Shown: positions 44,373-52,262 of the stretch, piece by piece
How positions within the stretch are numbered: position 1 is the stretch's first letter
Layout of the letters: each line of letters begins with the position of its first letter
Assembly (NCBI GenBank): GCA_030147805.1
Contig: JASBUR010000006.1
Location: forward strand, 150,957-214,956
Length of the DNA: 64,000 bases
Reading direction: 5' to 3'
DNA from: Sphingomonadaceae bacterium
GTDB taxonomy: Bacteria > Pseudomonadota > Alphaproteobacteria > Sphingomonadales > Sphingomonadaceae
The notes under the pieces: model-generated
Databases searched by the model: none
Told to the model about the DNA's origin: nothing
Seen by the model: only the letters and a program-made list of their open reading frames with translations
Translations under genes and position numbers: made by a program

Positions 44373-45689
44373 TTAAACCGCCGCCAGCGCCTGCTCGAAG
44401 TCGGCGATCAGGTCGTCGGGATGCTCGACGCCGATCGACACGCGCACCAGATTGTCGCCGATGCCGAGCTCGTCCTTGCGCTTCTGCGGTACCGACAGAT
44501 GCGTCATGCCCGCCGGATGCGAGGCGAGGCTCTCGGTGCCGCCGAGGCTGACCGCCAGCTTGATCAGCCGCAGGTTGTCGAGCAGCCGGAACGCCTCGGC
44601 CACGCCGCCCTTCACGTAGAGCGAGAAGGTCGATCCCGCGCCGGTGCAGTGGCGGGCGTAGATGTCGGCCTGGCGCGAGCCGGGCTCGAGGAAGCCGAGA
44701 TAGCCGACCGTCTCGACCTTGGGATGCGTACGCAGATAGTCGCAGACCAGCTTGGCGTTCTCGCCGGCGCGGCTCATGCGCAGCTCGAGCGTCTCCAATG
44801 AGCGCAGCAGCATCCAGGCGGTGTGCGGATCGGTGATCGTGCCGATGGTGTTGCGCATCATGCGGATCGGCAGGATCGACGCCTTGCTGCCGGTGACGCC
44901 GCCCGCGACCAGGTCGCTGTGCCCGCCGACATATTTGGTGAGCGAGTAGAGCACCAGATCGGCGCCCTGCTTGCCCGGCTGCGCCCACAGTGGGCCGAGG
45001 AAGGTATTGTCGATGACGATCTGCGGCTGGTGCTCGTCGCCGCCGAGCACTGCGGCGCGCGCGGCATGCACCGCCTCGACGTCGACGAGCGCGTTGGTCG
45101 GGTTGGCCGGGCTTTCGAGATAGATCGCGCCGATGCGGCCCTTGGCCTTGGCGGCGCGCATCACTTCCTCGATCTCGGCCTGCGTGGCGCCGGCGGGGAA
45201 GTCGAGCCAGGTGATGCCGAATTTGCCGAGGATGCGGCCGATCAGCGTCTCGGTCGCGGCGTAGAGCGGCGCCGAATGGACGACGACGTCGCCCGGCTGC
45301 AGCAGCGCGAGAAACACCGTGGCGATCGCCGACATGCCGCTCGAGAAGACGAGCGCGTCCTCGACGTCCTCCCACAGCGCCAGCCGGTCCTCGAGTATCT
45401 CCTGGTCCGGGCCGTTGAAGCGCGAATAGACGAGGCCCTCGGCGCCGCCGGGGCGCACGCCGGTGATGCCTTCGAAGAAGCGCTTGCCGTGCGCCGCGCT
45501 CTCGAAGACGAAGGTCGAGGTGAGGAAGATCGGCGGCTTCAAGGCGCCTTCGGACAGCGCCGGGTCATAGCCATGCCCCATCATCATCGTCGACGGGTGC
45601 AGCCGGCGCCCGCCGATTTCGGTCGCCTGGTGCTTCATGCGGCGCGACGGCACGCCGGCCAGCTCGTTCTCGGTCTTGTCGATGGACAT
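44373..45689 (-). CDS. Cystathionine gamma-synthase / methionine gamma-lyase family PLP enzyme
   Basis: A 438-residue fold-type I PLP enzyme of the transsulfuration family. Motifs include PPIFLTSTFVFESAAHGKRF, YSRFNGPDQEILEDRLALWE, FSSGMSAIATVFLALLQPGD, the PLP lysine in LYSLTKYVGGHSDLVAG, and the C-terminal SLGGTESLASHPAGMTH. The family makes or breaks bonds at the gamma carbon of sulfur amino acids; this longer subgroup is not functionally fixed by sequence. ATG 45689 (MSIDKT) is preferred over 45734. Immediately downstream lies the palindromic repeat cluster. Confidence 0.9.
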   Translation of the reverse strand: MSIDKTENELAGVPSRRMKHQATEIGGRRLHPSTMMMGHGYDPALSEGALKPPIFLTSTFVFESAAHGKRFFEGITGVRPGGAEGLVYSRFNGPDQEILEDRLALWEDVEDALVFSSGMSAIATVFLALLQPGDVVVHSAPLYAATETLIGRILGKFGITWLDFPAGATQAEIEEVMRAAKAKGRIGAIYLESPANPTNALVDVEAVHAARAAVLGGDEHQPQIVIDNTFLGPLWAQPGKQGADLVLYSLTKYVGGHSDLVAGGVTGSKASILPIRMMRNTIGTITDPHTAWMLLRSLETLELRMSRAGENAKLVCDYLRTHPKVETVGYLGFLEPGSRQADIYARHCTGAGSTFSLYVKGGVAEAFRLLDNLRLIKLAVSLGGTESLASHPAGMTHLSVPQKRKDELGIGDNLVRVSIGVEHPDDLIADFEQALAAV

Positions 45690-45748
45690 GGGGGGACTTT
45701 CGATTGGGAATCGGGCGCCCGCGGCGCCCGTCATGGCGCTGCCTTAGC

Positions 45749-46000
45749 CTAGTGTGCCGTCACCGCGAAAGTCGTCGGCAGCGCGATCGAGATGCCGGCC
45801 AGCGTCCAGGAGGGCCGCGACACGCCGAAGCGGTCCGCCAGCGGGATCGCAAGCGCCAGCGCGAGCAGCAGGAAGGCCAGCAACTCGACGACTCGGCGCA
45901 TCGCTTTGGCACGCCACTGCATGCCAGCGTTCAAAGCGCCCGGGCCGCGCGCGCGAAAGCGTCGCGCGACCAACGGCCGCGCGGCTTCGACCAGCAACAT
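45749..46000 (-). CDS. Small putative membrane protein downstream of pheT
   Basis: An 83-codon frame begins 7 bp after the pheT stop on the same strand. It has an Arg-rich start, then one strong hydrophobic segment (VVELLAFLLLALALAIPLAD) and a second weaker one (TLAGISIALPTTFAV). An internal ATG at 45922 would give 57 residues holding both segments. I do not recognise a family. Position and membrane pattern support a real gene, but high-GC noise remains possible. Confidence 0.45.
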   Translation of the reverse strand: MLLVEAARPLVARRFRARGPGALNAGMQWRAKAMRRVVELLAFLLLALALAIPLADRFGVSRPSWTLAGISIALPTTFAVTAH

Positions 46001-46007
46001 GACGATG

Positions 46008-48377
46008 CTAGCCGCGAAGGCTCGCCCCGACCTTCTGCGCCGCGGCGACGATCTTCGCCGACAGCGCGTCGAGTTCCTCGTCGGTGAAGCTGCGCTCGCT
46101 CGGCTGCAGCGTCGCCGACACCGCGAGCGACTTGCGGCCGTCGCCCATGTCGAAAATGTCGAACAGCGCGACGTCGGTCACCGCCGTCTTGTCGGCGCCG
46201 CGCACCGCGCGCAGCAGCGCATCGGCCGAAGCGCCGGCATCGACGACGAAGGCGAAGTCGCGCGTCACCGCCTGCAGCGGGTTGGGCTGGTGCGCCGGCC
46301 GCGTGCGCTTGGCGCCGCCGCGCGCCGGCGGCAAGGCGTCGAGGAAGATCTCGGCGACCACCGCACCGCCGCGCAGGTCGAAATGCTTCGCGACGCGCGG
46401 GTGCAGCTCGCCGAATTCGGCGAGTGCCTGCTTGGGTCCGAGACACAGCCGACCCGAGCGGCCCGGATGATACCAGCCGCTGGCGTCGCCGAGCACCTGC
46501 AGCCGGTCGACCGGCGCGCCGGCGGCGGCGAGCGCCGCCAGCACCTCGGCCTTGGCGTCGAAGGCATCGAAGCCGCTCGCCTTGCCGGTCCGCCAGTCGC
46601 GCGCGGCACGCTCGCCGACGAGCACGAGGCCAACGGTCGGCCGCTCGGCGTCGGCGAGATAGCGCCGCCCGACCTCGAACAGCCGCAGCCCCGACTGGCC
46701 GCGATCGAGGTTGCGCTTGGCCGCGGTCAGCAGCCCCGGCAGCAGCGACGGCCGCATCACCGCGAGGTCGGCCGAGATCGGGTTGTCGAGCGTCCAGGCG
46801 CCGCCGCCGAACGGCGCCGCCTCGTGCGGCGCGATGAAGCTCCAGGTCACCGCCTCGTTGGCCCCACGCGCCGCGATCGTGCGGCGGACGCGCCGTTCGA
46901 TCAGCTGCGCCGCGGTGGCGGTCGGCCGCGCGACGCCCTCGGCGCGCGCCAGCGGCGTCGACGGCACATGGTCGAAGCCGTAGATGCGCGCGACCTCCTC
47001 GACGATGTCCGCCTCGCCGTCGATGTCGCGGCGCCAGCTCGGTACGCCAACCTGCCAGGGCGCGCCCTGTTCGACGCGGAAGCCGAGGTCGCTGAGAATC
47101 TCCGCCTGCCGCGCCTCGGCGATCTCGACGCCGGCGAGGCCGAGCGTCCGCGCCGGACGGTAGGCGACGACCTTGTCGGGCACCGGCGCCTTGCCGGCGA
47201 CGGTCACTTCGGACGCCGCGCCGCCGCACAGGTCGAGGATCATGTGCGTCGCCAGCTGCGTGCCGGCATCGAGGAACGCCGGATCGACGCCGCGCTCGAA
47301 GCGCGCGCGCGCATCCGAATTGATGCCGAGCGCGCGCCCCGTGGTGCCGATGCGCGCCGGGTCGAAATAGGCGCATTCGAGCAGGATGTCGGTCGTCGTC
47401 TCGGTCACCGAGCTGTGCTCGCCGCCCATGATGCCGCCGATGTCGTGCACCGCGACATCGTCGGCGATCACCGTCATGTCGGCGGTCAGCGCATAAGTCT
47501 TGCCGTTCAGGGCCTCGACCGTCTCGCCATCGCGCGCGCGGCGGGCGACCAGCGCCCCCTGCAGCCTGGCGAGATCATAGACGTGCAGCGGCCGGCCGCG
47601 GTCGAAGCTGATGTAGTTGGTGATGTCGACCAGCGCCGAGATCGGGCGCAGCCCGATGGCGCGCAGCCGCTGCTGCAGCCACGCCGGCGACGCGCCGTTC
47701 GACACGCCGCGGATGACGCGGCCGTGGAACGCCGGGCAGCCTTCGGGATCGTCGGTGCGGATCTCGATCGGACAGGCGAAGCTGCCCTCCACCACCTCGA
47801 CGACGCCGGTCTTCAGCGTACCGAGGCCGAGTGCGGCGAGGTCGCGCGCGATGCCGGCGACTCCCATGCAATCCTGCCGGTTGGGGGTCACCGCCACCTC
47901 GATGACGGGGTCGTCGAGCCCGGCGTGCGCCGCAAAGCTCGCGCCGACGGGCGCGTCTGCCGCCAGCTCGATGATGCCGCTGTGCGCGTCCGACAGCTCG
48001 AGCTCGCGCTCCGAGCACATCATGCCGCGGCTCTCGACGCCGCGGATCGCCGCGACCTTCAAGGTCACGTCGATCCCCGGCACATAGGCGCCCGGCGCGC
48101 CGAACACGCCGACCAGCCCGGCGCGGGCATTGGGGGCGCCGCAGACGACCTGGACGGGCTCGCCGCTGCCGGTATCGACGCTCAGCACCTGCAGCTTGTC
48201 GGCCTGCGGATGCGGCGCAGCTGTCAGCACGCGCGCGATGACGAACGGCGCGAACTTCGCCGCCGGATCGGTGACGCCCTCGACCTCGAGGCCGACGCGC
48301 GTCAGCCCGTCGACGATCGCGTCGAGCGAGGCGTCGGTGGCGAGATGATCCTTGAGCCAGGACAGGGTGAACTTCAT
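46008..48377 (-). CDS. pheT: Phenylalanine-tRNA ligase beta subunit
   Basis: A 789-residue beta subunit of the alpha2-beta2 PheRS. It contains the EMAP-like tRNA-binding domain (residues about 40-150; [20 protein letters not shown]), the B3/B4 editing domain, B5 ([20 protein letters not shown]), the inactive synthetase-like core and the C-terminal anticodon-binding FDX-ACB domain ([13 protein letters not shown]). The start [12 protein letters not shown] at 48377 is canonical and overlaps the pheS stop (ATGA). It edits mis-charged Tyr-tRNA(Phe). Confidence 0.97.
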   Translation of the reverse strand: MKFTLSWLKDHLATDASLDAIVDGLTRVGLEVEGVTDPAAKFAPFVIARVLTAAPHPQADKLQVLSVDTGSGEPVQVVCGAPNARAGLVGVFGAPGAYVPGIDVTLKVAAIRGVESRGMMCSERELELSDAHSGIIELAADAPVGASFAAHAGLDDPVIEVAVTPNRQDCMGVAGIARDLAALGLGTLKTGVVEVVEGSFACPIEIRTDDPEGCPAFHGRVIRGVSNGASPAWLQQRLRAIGLRPISALVDITNYISFDRGRPLHVYDLARLQGALVARRARDGETVEALNGKTYALTADMTVIADDVAVHDIGGIMGGEHSSVTETTTDILLECAYFDPARIGTTGRALGINSDARARFERGVDPAFLDAGTQLATHMILDLCGGAASEVTVAGKAPVPDKVVAYRPARTLGLAGVEIAEARQAEILSDLGFRVEQGAPWQVGVPSWRRDIDGEADIVEEVARIYGFDHVPSTPLARAEGVARPTATAAQLIERRVRRTIAARGANEAVTWSFIAPHEAAPFGGGAWTLDNPISADLAVMRPSLLPGLLTAAKRNLDRGQSGLRLFEVGRRYLADAERPTVGLVLVGERAARDWRTGKASGFDAFDAKAEVLAALAAAGAPVDRLQVLGDASGWYHPGRSGRLCLGPKQALAEFGELHPRVAKHFDLRGGAVVAEIFLDALPPARGGAKRTRPAHQPNPLQAVTRDFAFVVDAGASADALLRAVRGADKTAVTDVALFDIFDMGDGRKSLAVSATLQPSERSFTDEELDALSAKIVAAAQKVGASLRG

Positions 48378-49456
48378 GCGCCGACTCCTCCGCTCAGCGT
48401 CGGCACGTCGAGCGCGCGAAAACCATAGTGGCGCAGCCAGCGCAGGTCGCCATCGAAGAAGGCGCGCAGGTCGTCCATGCCATATTTGAGCATCGCCAGC
48501 CGGTCGACGCCGGTGCCGAAGGCGAAGCCCTGCCATTCGTCGGGATCGAGCCCGCAGGCGGCGATCACCTTCGGGTGGACCATGCCGCTGCCCAGCACCT
48601 CCATCCAGCCGTCCGACCCGCCGATGGCGCGCTGGCCGTTCTCGATCCTATAGCCGACATCGACCTCGGCCGACGGCTCGGTGAAGGGGAAATAGCTCGG
48701 GCGCAACCGCAGCTGCACGTCGTCGCGCTCGAAGAAGGCCTTGAGGAAGGTCTCGAGCGTCCATTTGAGGTGGCCGAGCGTGATGCCGCGGTCGATCACG
48801 AGGCCCTCGATCTGGTGGAACATCGGCGTGTGCGTCGCGTCCGAATCGGACCGGTAGACCCGCCCCGGCGCGATGATGCGGATCGGCGGCTTTTCAGTGA
48901 GCATCGTGCGGATCTGCACCGGCGAGGTGTGCGTGCGCAGCAGCATCTTGCCCTTCTCCCCGCGCATCTGGTCGGGGAAATAGAAGGTATCGTGCATGGC
49001 GCGCGCCGGATGCGTCTCGGGAATGTTGAGCGCGTCGAAATTATGCCACTCGTCCTCGATCTCGGGGCCGGTCGCGACCGCGAAGCCCATGTCGGCGAAG
49101 ATCTCGGCGAGCTCGTCCATCACCTGGCTGATCGGGTGCACCGTGCCGGTGGCGCCTAGGCCGACCGGCAGCGTCATGTCGAGCCGCTCGGCGGCGAGGC
49201 GCGCGTCGAGCGCCGCATCTTCGAGCCCGGTCTTGCGCGCCTGGATCGCCGCGGCGAGCGCCTCGCGCAGCCCGTTGAACGCCGGCCCCTGCACCTGCCG
49301 CTCCTCGGGGGTCATCCGCCCGAGCGTCTTCAGCAGCTCGGTGACCGCGCCCGACTTGCCGAGCGCGCGCACGCGCACCGCCTCGACGGCCTCGGCGCTG
49401 TCGGCGGCGGCGACCGCGTCGAGCAGCTCGCGCTTCAGTGATTCGACGTCGGTCAT
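48374..49456 (-). CDS. pheS: Phenylalanine-tRNA ligase alpha subunit
   Basis: A 360-residue catalytic subunit of PheRS. The N-terminal coiled coil precedes the class II core with [14 protein letters not shown], motif 2 ([12 protein letters not shown]), [26 protein letters not shown] and motif 3 ([15 protein letters not shown]). ATG 49456 gives the family start; the longer frame upstream is repeat sequence. It lies downstream of rpmI-rplT with a 202-bp gap containing a palindromic repeat. No Phe-rich leader peptide was seen. Confidence 0.97.
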   Translation of the reverse strand: MTDVESLKRELLDAVAAADSAEAVEAVRVRALGKSGAVTELLKTLGRMTPEERQVQGPAFNGLREALAAAIQARKTGLEDAALDARLAAERLDMTLPVGLGATGTVHPISQVMDELAEIFADMGFAVATGPEIEDEWHNFDALNIPETHPARAMHDTFYFPDQMRGEKGKMLLRTHTSPVQIRTMLTEKPPIRIIAPGRVYRSDSDATHTPMFHQIEGLVIDRGITLGHLKWTLETFLKAFFERDDVQLRLRPSYFPFTEPSAEVDVGYRIENGQRAIGGSDGWMEVLGSGMVHPKVIAACGLDPDEWQGFAFGTGVDRLAMLKYGMDDLRAFFDGDLRWLRHYGFRALDVPTLSGGVGA

Positions 49457-49476
49457 CCCCAACCCATTCCCTTCAT

Positions 49477-49576
49477 CGTCATTCCCGCGAAGGCGGGAAC
49501 CCAGCCCAGCGAACGACCTGCCCGCCACCGCGGGCTCTTTTTGTCGGACTGGGTCCCCGCCTTCGCGGGGATGACG
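49477..49576. repeat. Interspersed inverted repeat between pheS and rplT
   Basis: Arms of 28 bases (49477-49504 and 49549-49576) match 26 of 28 as inverted copies, with the core CGCGAAGGCGGG/CCCGCCTTCGCG. A small GC hairpin with a following T-run (GCCCGC-N4-GCGGGC, 49520-49535, then TCTTTTT) sits between them and faces the plus strand. Each arm is itself partly self-complementary, as in REP elements. Similar units appear common in sphingomonads (from memory). Confidence 0.8.
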
Positions 49577-49600
49577 GTCCGTTTTTCTCAATCACAAACG

Positions 49601-49638
49601 ACGAGGGCGCGCGCCGCCGAAGCAGCCCGCGCCCTCGT
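49601..49638 (-). terminator. Hairpin terminator downstream of rplT
   Basis: An 11-bp perfect stem (49601-49611 with 49628-49638; ACGAGGGCGCG/CGCGCCCTCGT) lies 20 bp beyond the rplT stop in the direction of transcription and is followed on the minus strand by TTTG. It likely ends most rpmI-rplT transcripts before pheS. Confidence 0.7.
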
Positions 49639-49658
49639 TCCGATCGCCTGATATGCTG

Positions 49659-50024
49659 TTAGGCGGCCTGGCCGAGCGCGGTCTGCGCCTGCGCGGCAAT
49701 CGCCTTAAACGCCTCGGGCTCATGCACCGCGAGATCGGCGAGGACCTTACGGTCGAGCTCGATGCCCGCAAGCTTGAGGCCATGCATGAAGACGCCGTAG
49801 GTCAGGCCTTCTTCACGCGCGGCGGCGTTGATGCGCTGGATCCACAGCGCGCGGAAGTTCCGCTTGTTCACCTTGCGATCGCGGTAGGCGTACTGGCCTG
49901 CCTTCTCGACCGCCTGACGGGCGACGCGGATGGTGTTCTTGCGACGGCCGTAATAGCCCTTCGCCTGTTCGAGAACCCGCTTGTGACGGGCGCGTGCGGT
50001 TACACCGCGCTTGACGCGTGCCAT
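49659..50024 (-). CDS. rplT: 50S ribosomal protein L20
   Basis: The 121-residue L20, needed early in 50S assembly. It begins [20 protein letters not shown] and continues [40 protein letters not shown] and [20 protein letters not shown], all standard. It lies 12 bp after rpmI. In several bacteria L20 represses its own operon; no matching leader structure was identified here. Confidence 0.98.
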   Translation of the reverse strand: MARVKRGVTARARHKRVLEQAKGYYGRRKNTIRVARQAVEKAGQYAYRDRKVNKRNFRALWIQRINAAAREEGLTYGVFMHGLKLAGIELDRKVLADLAVHEPEAFKAIAAQAQTALGQAA

Positions 50025-50036
50025 ACCGGGGTCTCC

Positions 50037-50240
50037 TTACTTCAGGCCGTACGGCGCCCAGGCCTTGACACGCGCGGTGTCGGCCTCGGCGAGCACGGTG
50101 GTGCCGCGGTTGGTGCGGATATATTTGGCGTTGTGGCTGATCAGCCGGTGGCGCTTGCCCGCCACACCATGCTTGATCTTGCCGGTGGCGGTGAGCTTGA
50201 AGCGCTTCTTCACGCCGCTCTTCGTCTTGAGCTTGGGCAT
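50037..50240 (-). CDS. rpmI: 50S ribosomal protein L35
   Basis: The 67-residue L35, [20 protein letters not shown] at the start, then [23 protein letters not shown] 50240 gives the canonical protein, and AGGAGACG lies just upstream on the minus strand. It opens the rpmI-rplT pair and has its own promoter at 50318-50346. The usual upstream partner infC is not adjacent. Confidence 0.97.
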   Translation of the reverse strand: MPKLKTKSGVKKRFKLTATGKIKHGVAGKRHRLISHNAKYIRTNRGTTVLAEADTARVKAWAPYGLK

Positions 50241-50317
50241 TTTCGTCTCCTTGAGAGCGATTGCGGATCGTCCACGGCAGCCCACACTGGCCGGGCGATC
50301 CCTCGATCGGAGCGGGG

Positions 50318-50346
50318 CGTATAGCGATGTGCCTGCGAAAAGGCAA
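50318..50346 (-). promoter_or_regulatory. Sigma-70 promoter for rpmI-rplT
   Basis: On the minus strand TTGCCT (50346-50341), a 17-base spacer and TATACG (50323-50318) match four of six bases in each consensus box. They lie 78 bp before the rpmI ATG, leaving a leader that could carry autoregulation. Confidence 0.6.
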
Positions 50347-50463
50347 CCGATCCGCGCCTTCGGCGAAGACGAATTGCCGAGCAAGGAGCGGAGTTCGCCG
50401 CGTCGCCGATGTCCCTAGCTTGATCCCGACGCTGAGCAACAGCATGTGATCGGGAGAAACGAC

Positions 50464-51528
50464 ATGGCGACCTTGCCGCTCTTTACAGACGATTCGGCCC
50501 GGTGGGCGGCGGTGCAGCGCCGCGATCCGGCGGCCGACGGCGAGTTCCTCTATTCGGTGAAGACGACGGGCGTCTATTGCCGGCCGTCCTGCGCCGCCCG
50601 CCCCGCGCGGCGCGAGAATGTCGCCTTCCACGCCGATCCGGCGGCGGCCGAGGCGGCGGGCTTCCGCGCCTGCAAGCGCTGCCGCCCCGACGGCCCCTCG
50701 CGCGCCGAGGAACAGGCGGCGGCGGTCGCTGCGGCCTGCCGCACCATCGATTCGGCCGAGGAGTTGCCCGATCTCGATAGGCTGGCGGCGGGCGCCGGCA
50801 TGAGTCGCTTCCACTTCCACCGCGTCTTCAAGTCGGTGACCGGCGTCACGCCGAAGGCCTATGCGGCGGCACGGCGCGGCGAGCGGGTGCGCGAAGCGCT
50901 GGCGAGCGGCGCCGGGGTGACCGAGGCGCTCTACGACGCCGGCTACAACGCCAACAGCCGCTTCTACGCCGAATCGGCCGGGCGGCTCGGCATGCGGCCG
51001 AGCGCCTATCGCGCCGGCGGCAAGGGCGCGGTGGTGCGCTTCGCGGTCGGTGACTGCTCGCTCGGTGCGGTGCTCGTCGCCGCCACCGACAAGGGCGTGT
51101 GCGCGATCCTGCTCGGCGACGATCCGGAACAGCTGGTCCGCGACCTGCAGGACCGCTTCGCGCAGGCCGAGCTGGTCGGCGCCGATGCGGACTTCGAGGC
51201 GACGGTGGCGCGCGTCGTCGGGATCATCGATGCGCCGGGCCGCGCGCTCGACCTGCCGCTCGACGTGCGCGGCACCGCTTTCCAGCAGATGGTCTGGGAG
51301 GCGCTGCGCCGCATCCCCGCCGGGCGGACGGCGAGCTACCTCGAGATCGCCACGGCGATCGGCCGGCCGAGCGCGGTGCGCGCCGTCGCGCAGGCCTGCG
51401 GCGCCAACGCGCTGGCGGTCGCCATCCCCTGCCACCGCGTCGTGCGGTCGGACGGCGACCTCTCGGGCTATCGCTGGGGGGTCGAACGCAAGCGCGAGCT
51501 GCTCAAGCGCGAACGCGCGGCGGCGTGA
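50464..51528 (+). CDS. ada: Ada: methylphosphotriester sensor, AraC-type activator and O6-methylguanine-DNA methyltransferase
   Basis: A 354-residue Ada with all three parts. The N-terminal zinc domain has Cys39 and Cys43 in GVYCRPSCAARP plus the pair in CKRCRPD. The AraC-type DNA-binding domain has FHFHRVFKSVTGVTPKAYAA and NSRFYAESAGRLGMRPSAY. The MGMT domain has the acceptor Cys323 in AIPCHRVVRSDGDLSGYRWG. It repairs alkylated DNA irreversibly and, once methylated at the N-terminal Cys, activates its regulon. ATG 50464 has GGGAG 7 bases upstream. The 2OG-oxygenase gene overlaps its stop (TGATG). Confidence 0.97.
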   Translation: MATLPLFTDDSARWAAVQRRDPAADGEFLYSVKTTGVYCRPSCAARPARRENVAFHADPAAAEAAGFRACKRCRPDGPSRAEEQAAAVAAACRTIDSAEELPDLDRLAAGAGMSRFHFHRVFKSVTGVTPKAYAAARRGERVREALASGAGVTEALYDAGYNANSRFYAESAGRLGMRPSAYRAGGKGAVVRFAVGDCSLGAVLVAATDKGVCAILLGDDPEQLVRDLQDRFAQAELVGADADFEATVARVVGIIDAPGRALDLPLDVRGTAFQQMVWEALRRIPAGRTASYLEIATAIGRPSAVRAVAQACGANALAVAIPCHRVVRSDGDLSGYRWGVERKRELLKRERAAA

Positions 51529-52214
51529 TGGCGACCGACTGGACGCGCGTCGAGGCCGACCTCGACGCGCGCGGCCACGCGCTGACCGGGCCGCTGCTCA
51601 CCCCCGAACAATGCGATGCGCTGGCCGCGCTCTACGATGACGACCGGCATTTCCGCTCGCGCGTGGTGATGGCGCGCCACGGCTTCGGGCGCGGCGAGTA
51701 TAGATATCTCGCCTATCCGCTGCCCGATCTCGTCCAGCGGCTGCGCGAGCGCCTCTATCCGCGGCTCGCGCCGATCGCCAACCGCTGGAACGCGACGATG
51801 GGAATCGAGGTGCGCTTCCCCGAAACGCACGCCGACTTCCTCGACCGCTGCCACGCCGCCGGCCAGCGGCGGCCGACGCCGCTGCTGCTGCGCTACGGCC
51901 CCGACGATTATAACTGCCTGCACCAGGACCTCTACGGCGCGCATGTCTTCCCGCTGCAGGCGGCCATCCTGCTGTCCCGCCCCGGCGAGGACTTCGAAGG
52001 CGGCGAGTTCGTGCTGACCGAGCAGCGCCCGCGCATGCAATCGCGCGCCGACGTCGTTCCACTGACCCGCGGACAGGCGGTGATCTTCGCCGTCCACCAT
52101 CGACCCGTGCAGGGCAGCCGCGGCAGCTACCGCGTCAACCTGCGCCACGGCGTCAGCCGGGTGCGGTCGGGGCGGCGCCACACGCTCGGGATCATCTTCC
52201 ACGACGCGACCTGA
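51528..52214 (+). CDS. 2-oxoglutarate/Fe(II)-dependent oxygenase coupled to ada
   Basis: A 228-residue protein with the double-stranded beta-helix oxygenase pattern. Iron ligands are His132-x-Asp134 in NCLHQDLYG and probably His207 in YRVNLRHGVSRV, with an arginine nearby for 2-oxoglutarate. LLRYGPDDYNCLHQ and GGEFVLTEQRPRMQS are typical of the prolyl-hydroxylase-like 2OG-Fe(II) family rather than of AlkB itself. Its ATG overlaps the ada stop, so it is almost surely co-expressed under the adaptive response. A repair demethylase role is inferred, replacing or adding to AlkB. Confidence 0.88.
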   Translation: MATDWTRVEADLDARGHALTGPLLTPEQCDALAALYDDDRHFRSRVVMARHGFGRGEYRYLAYPLPDLVQRLRERLYPRLAPIANRWNATMGIEVRFPETHADFLDRCHAAGQRRPTPLLLRYGPDDYNCLHQDLYGAHVFPLQAAILLSRPGEDFEGGEFVLTEQRPRMQSRADVVPLTRGQAVIFAVHHRPVQGSRGSYRVNLRHGVSRVRSGRRHTLGIIFHDAT

Positions 52215-52262
52215 ATCGGGGCGCTGCGGAACAGCGTCGTACCGCCGCCGTTCCTACTCCCG

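Noticed and set aside
45792..48428. Plus-strand 878-codon frame opposite pheT
   Set aside because: Antisense of a highly conserved synthetase subunit, no start signal or family features.
49520..49543. Plus-strand terminator of a gene
   Set aside because: The hairpin with a T-run faces the plus strand, but no plus-strand gene ends there; it is part of the interspersed repeat.
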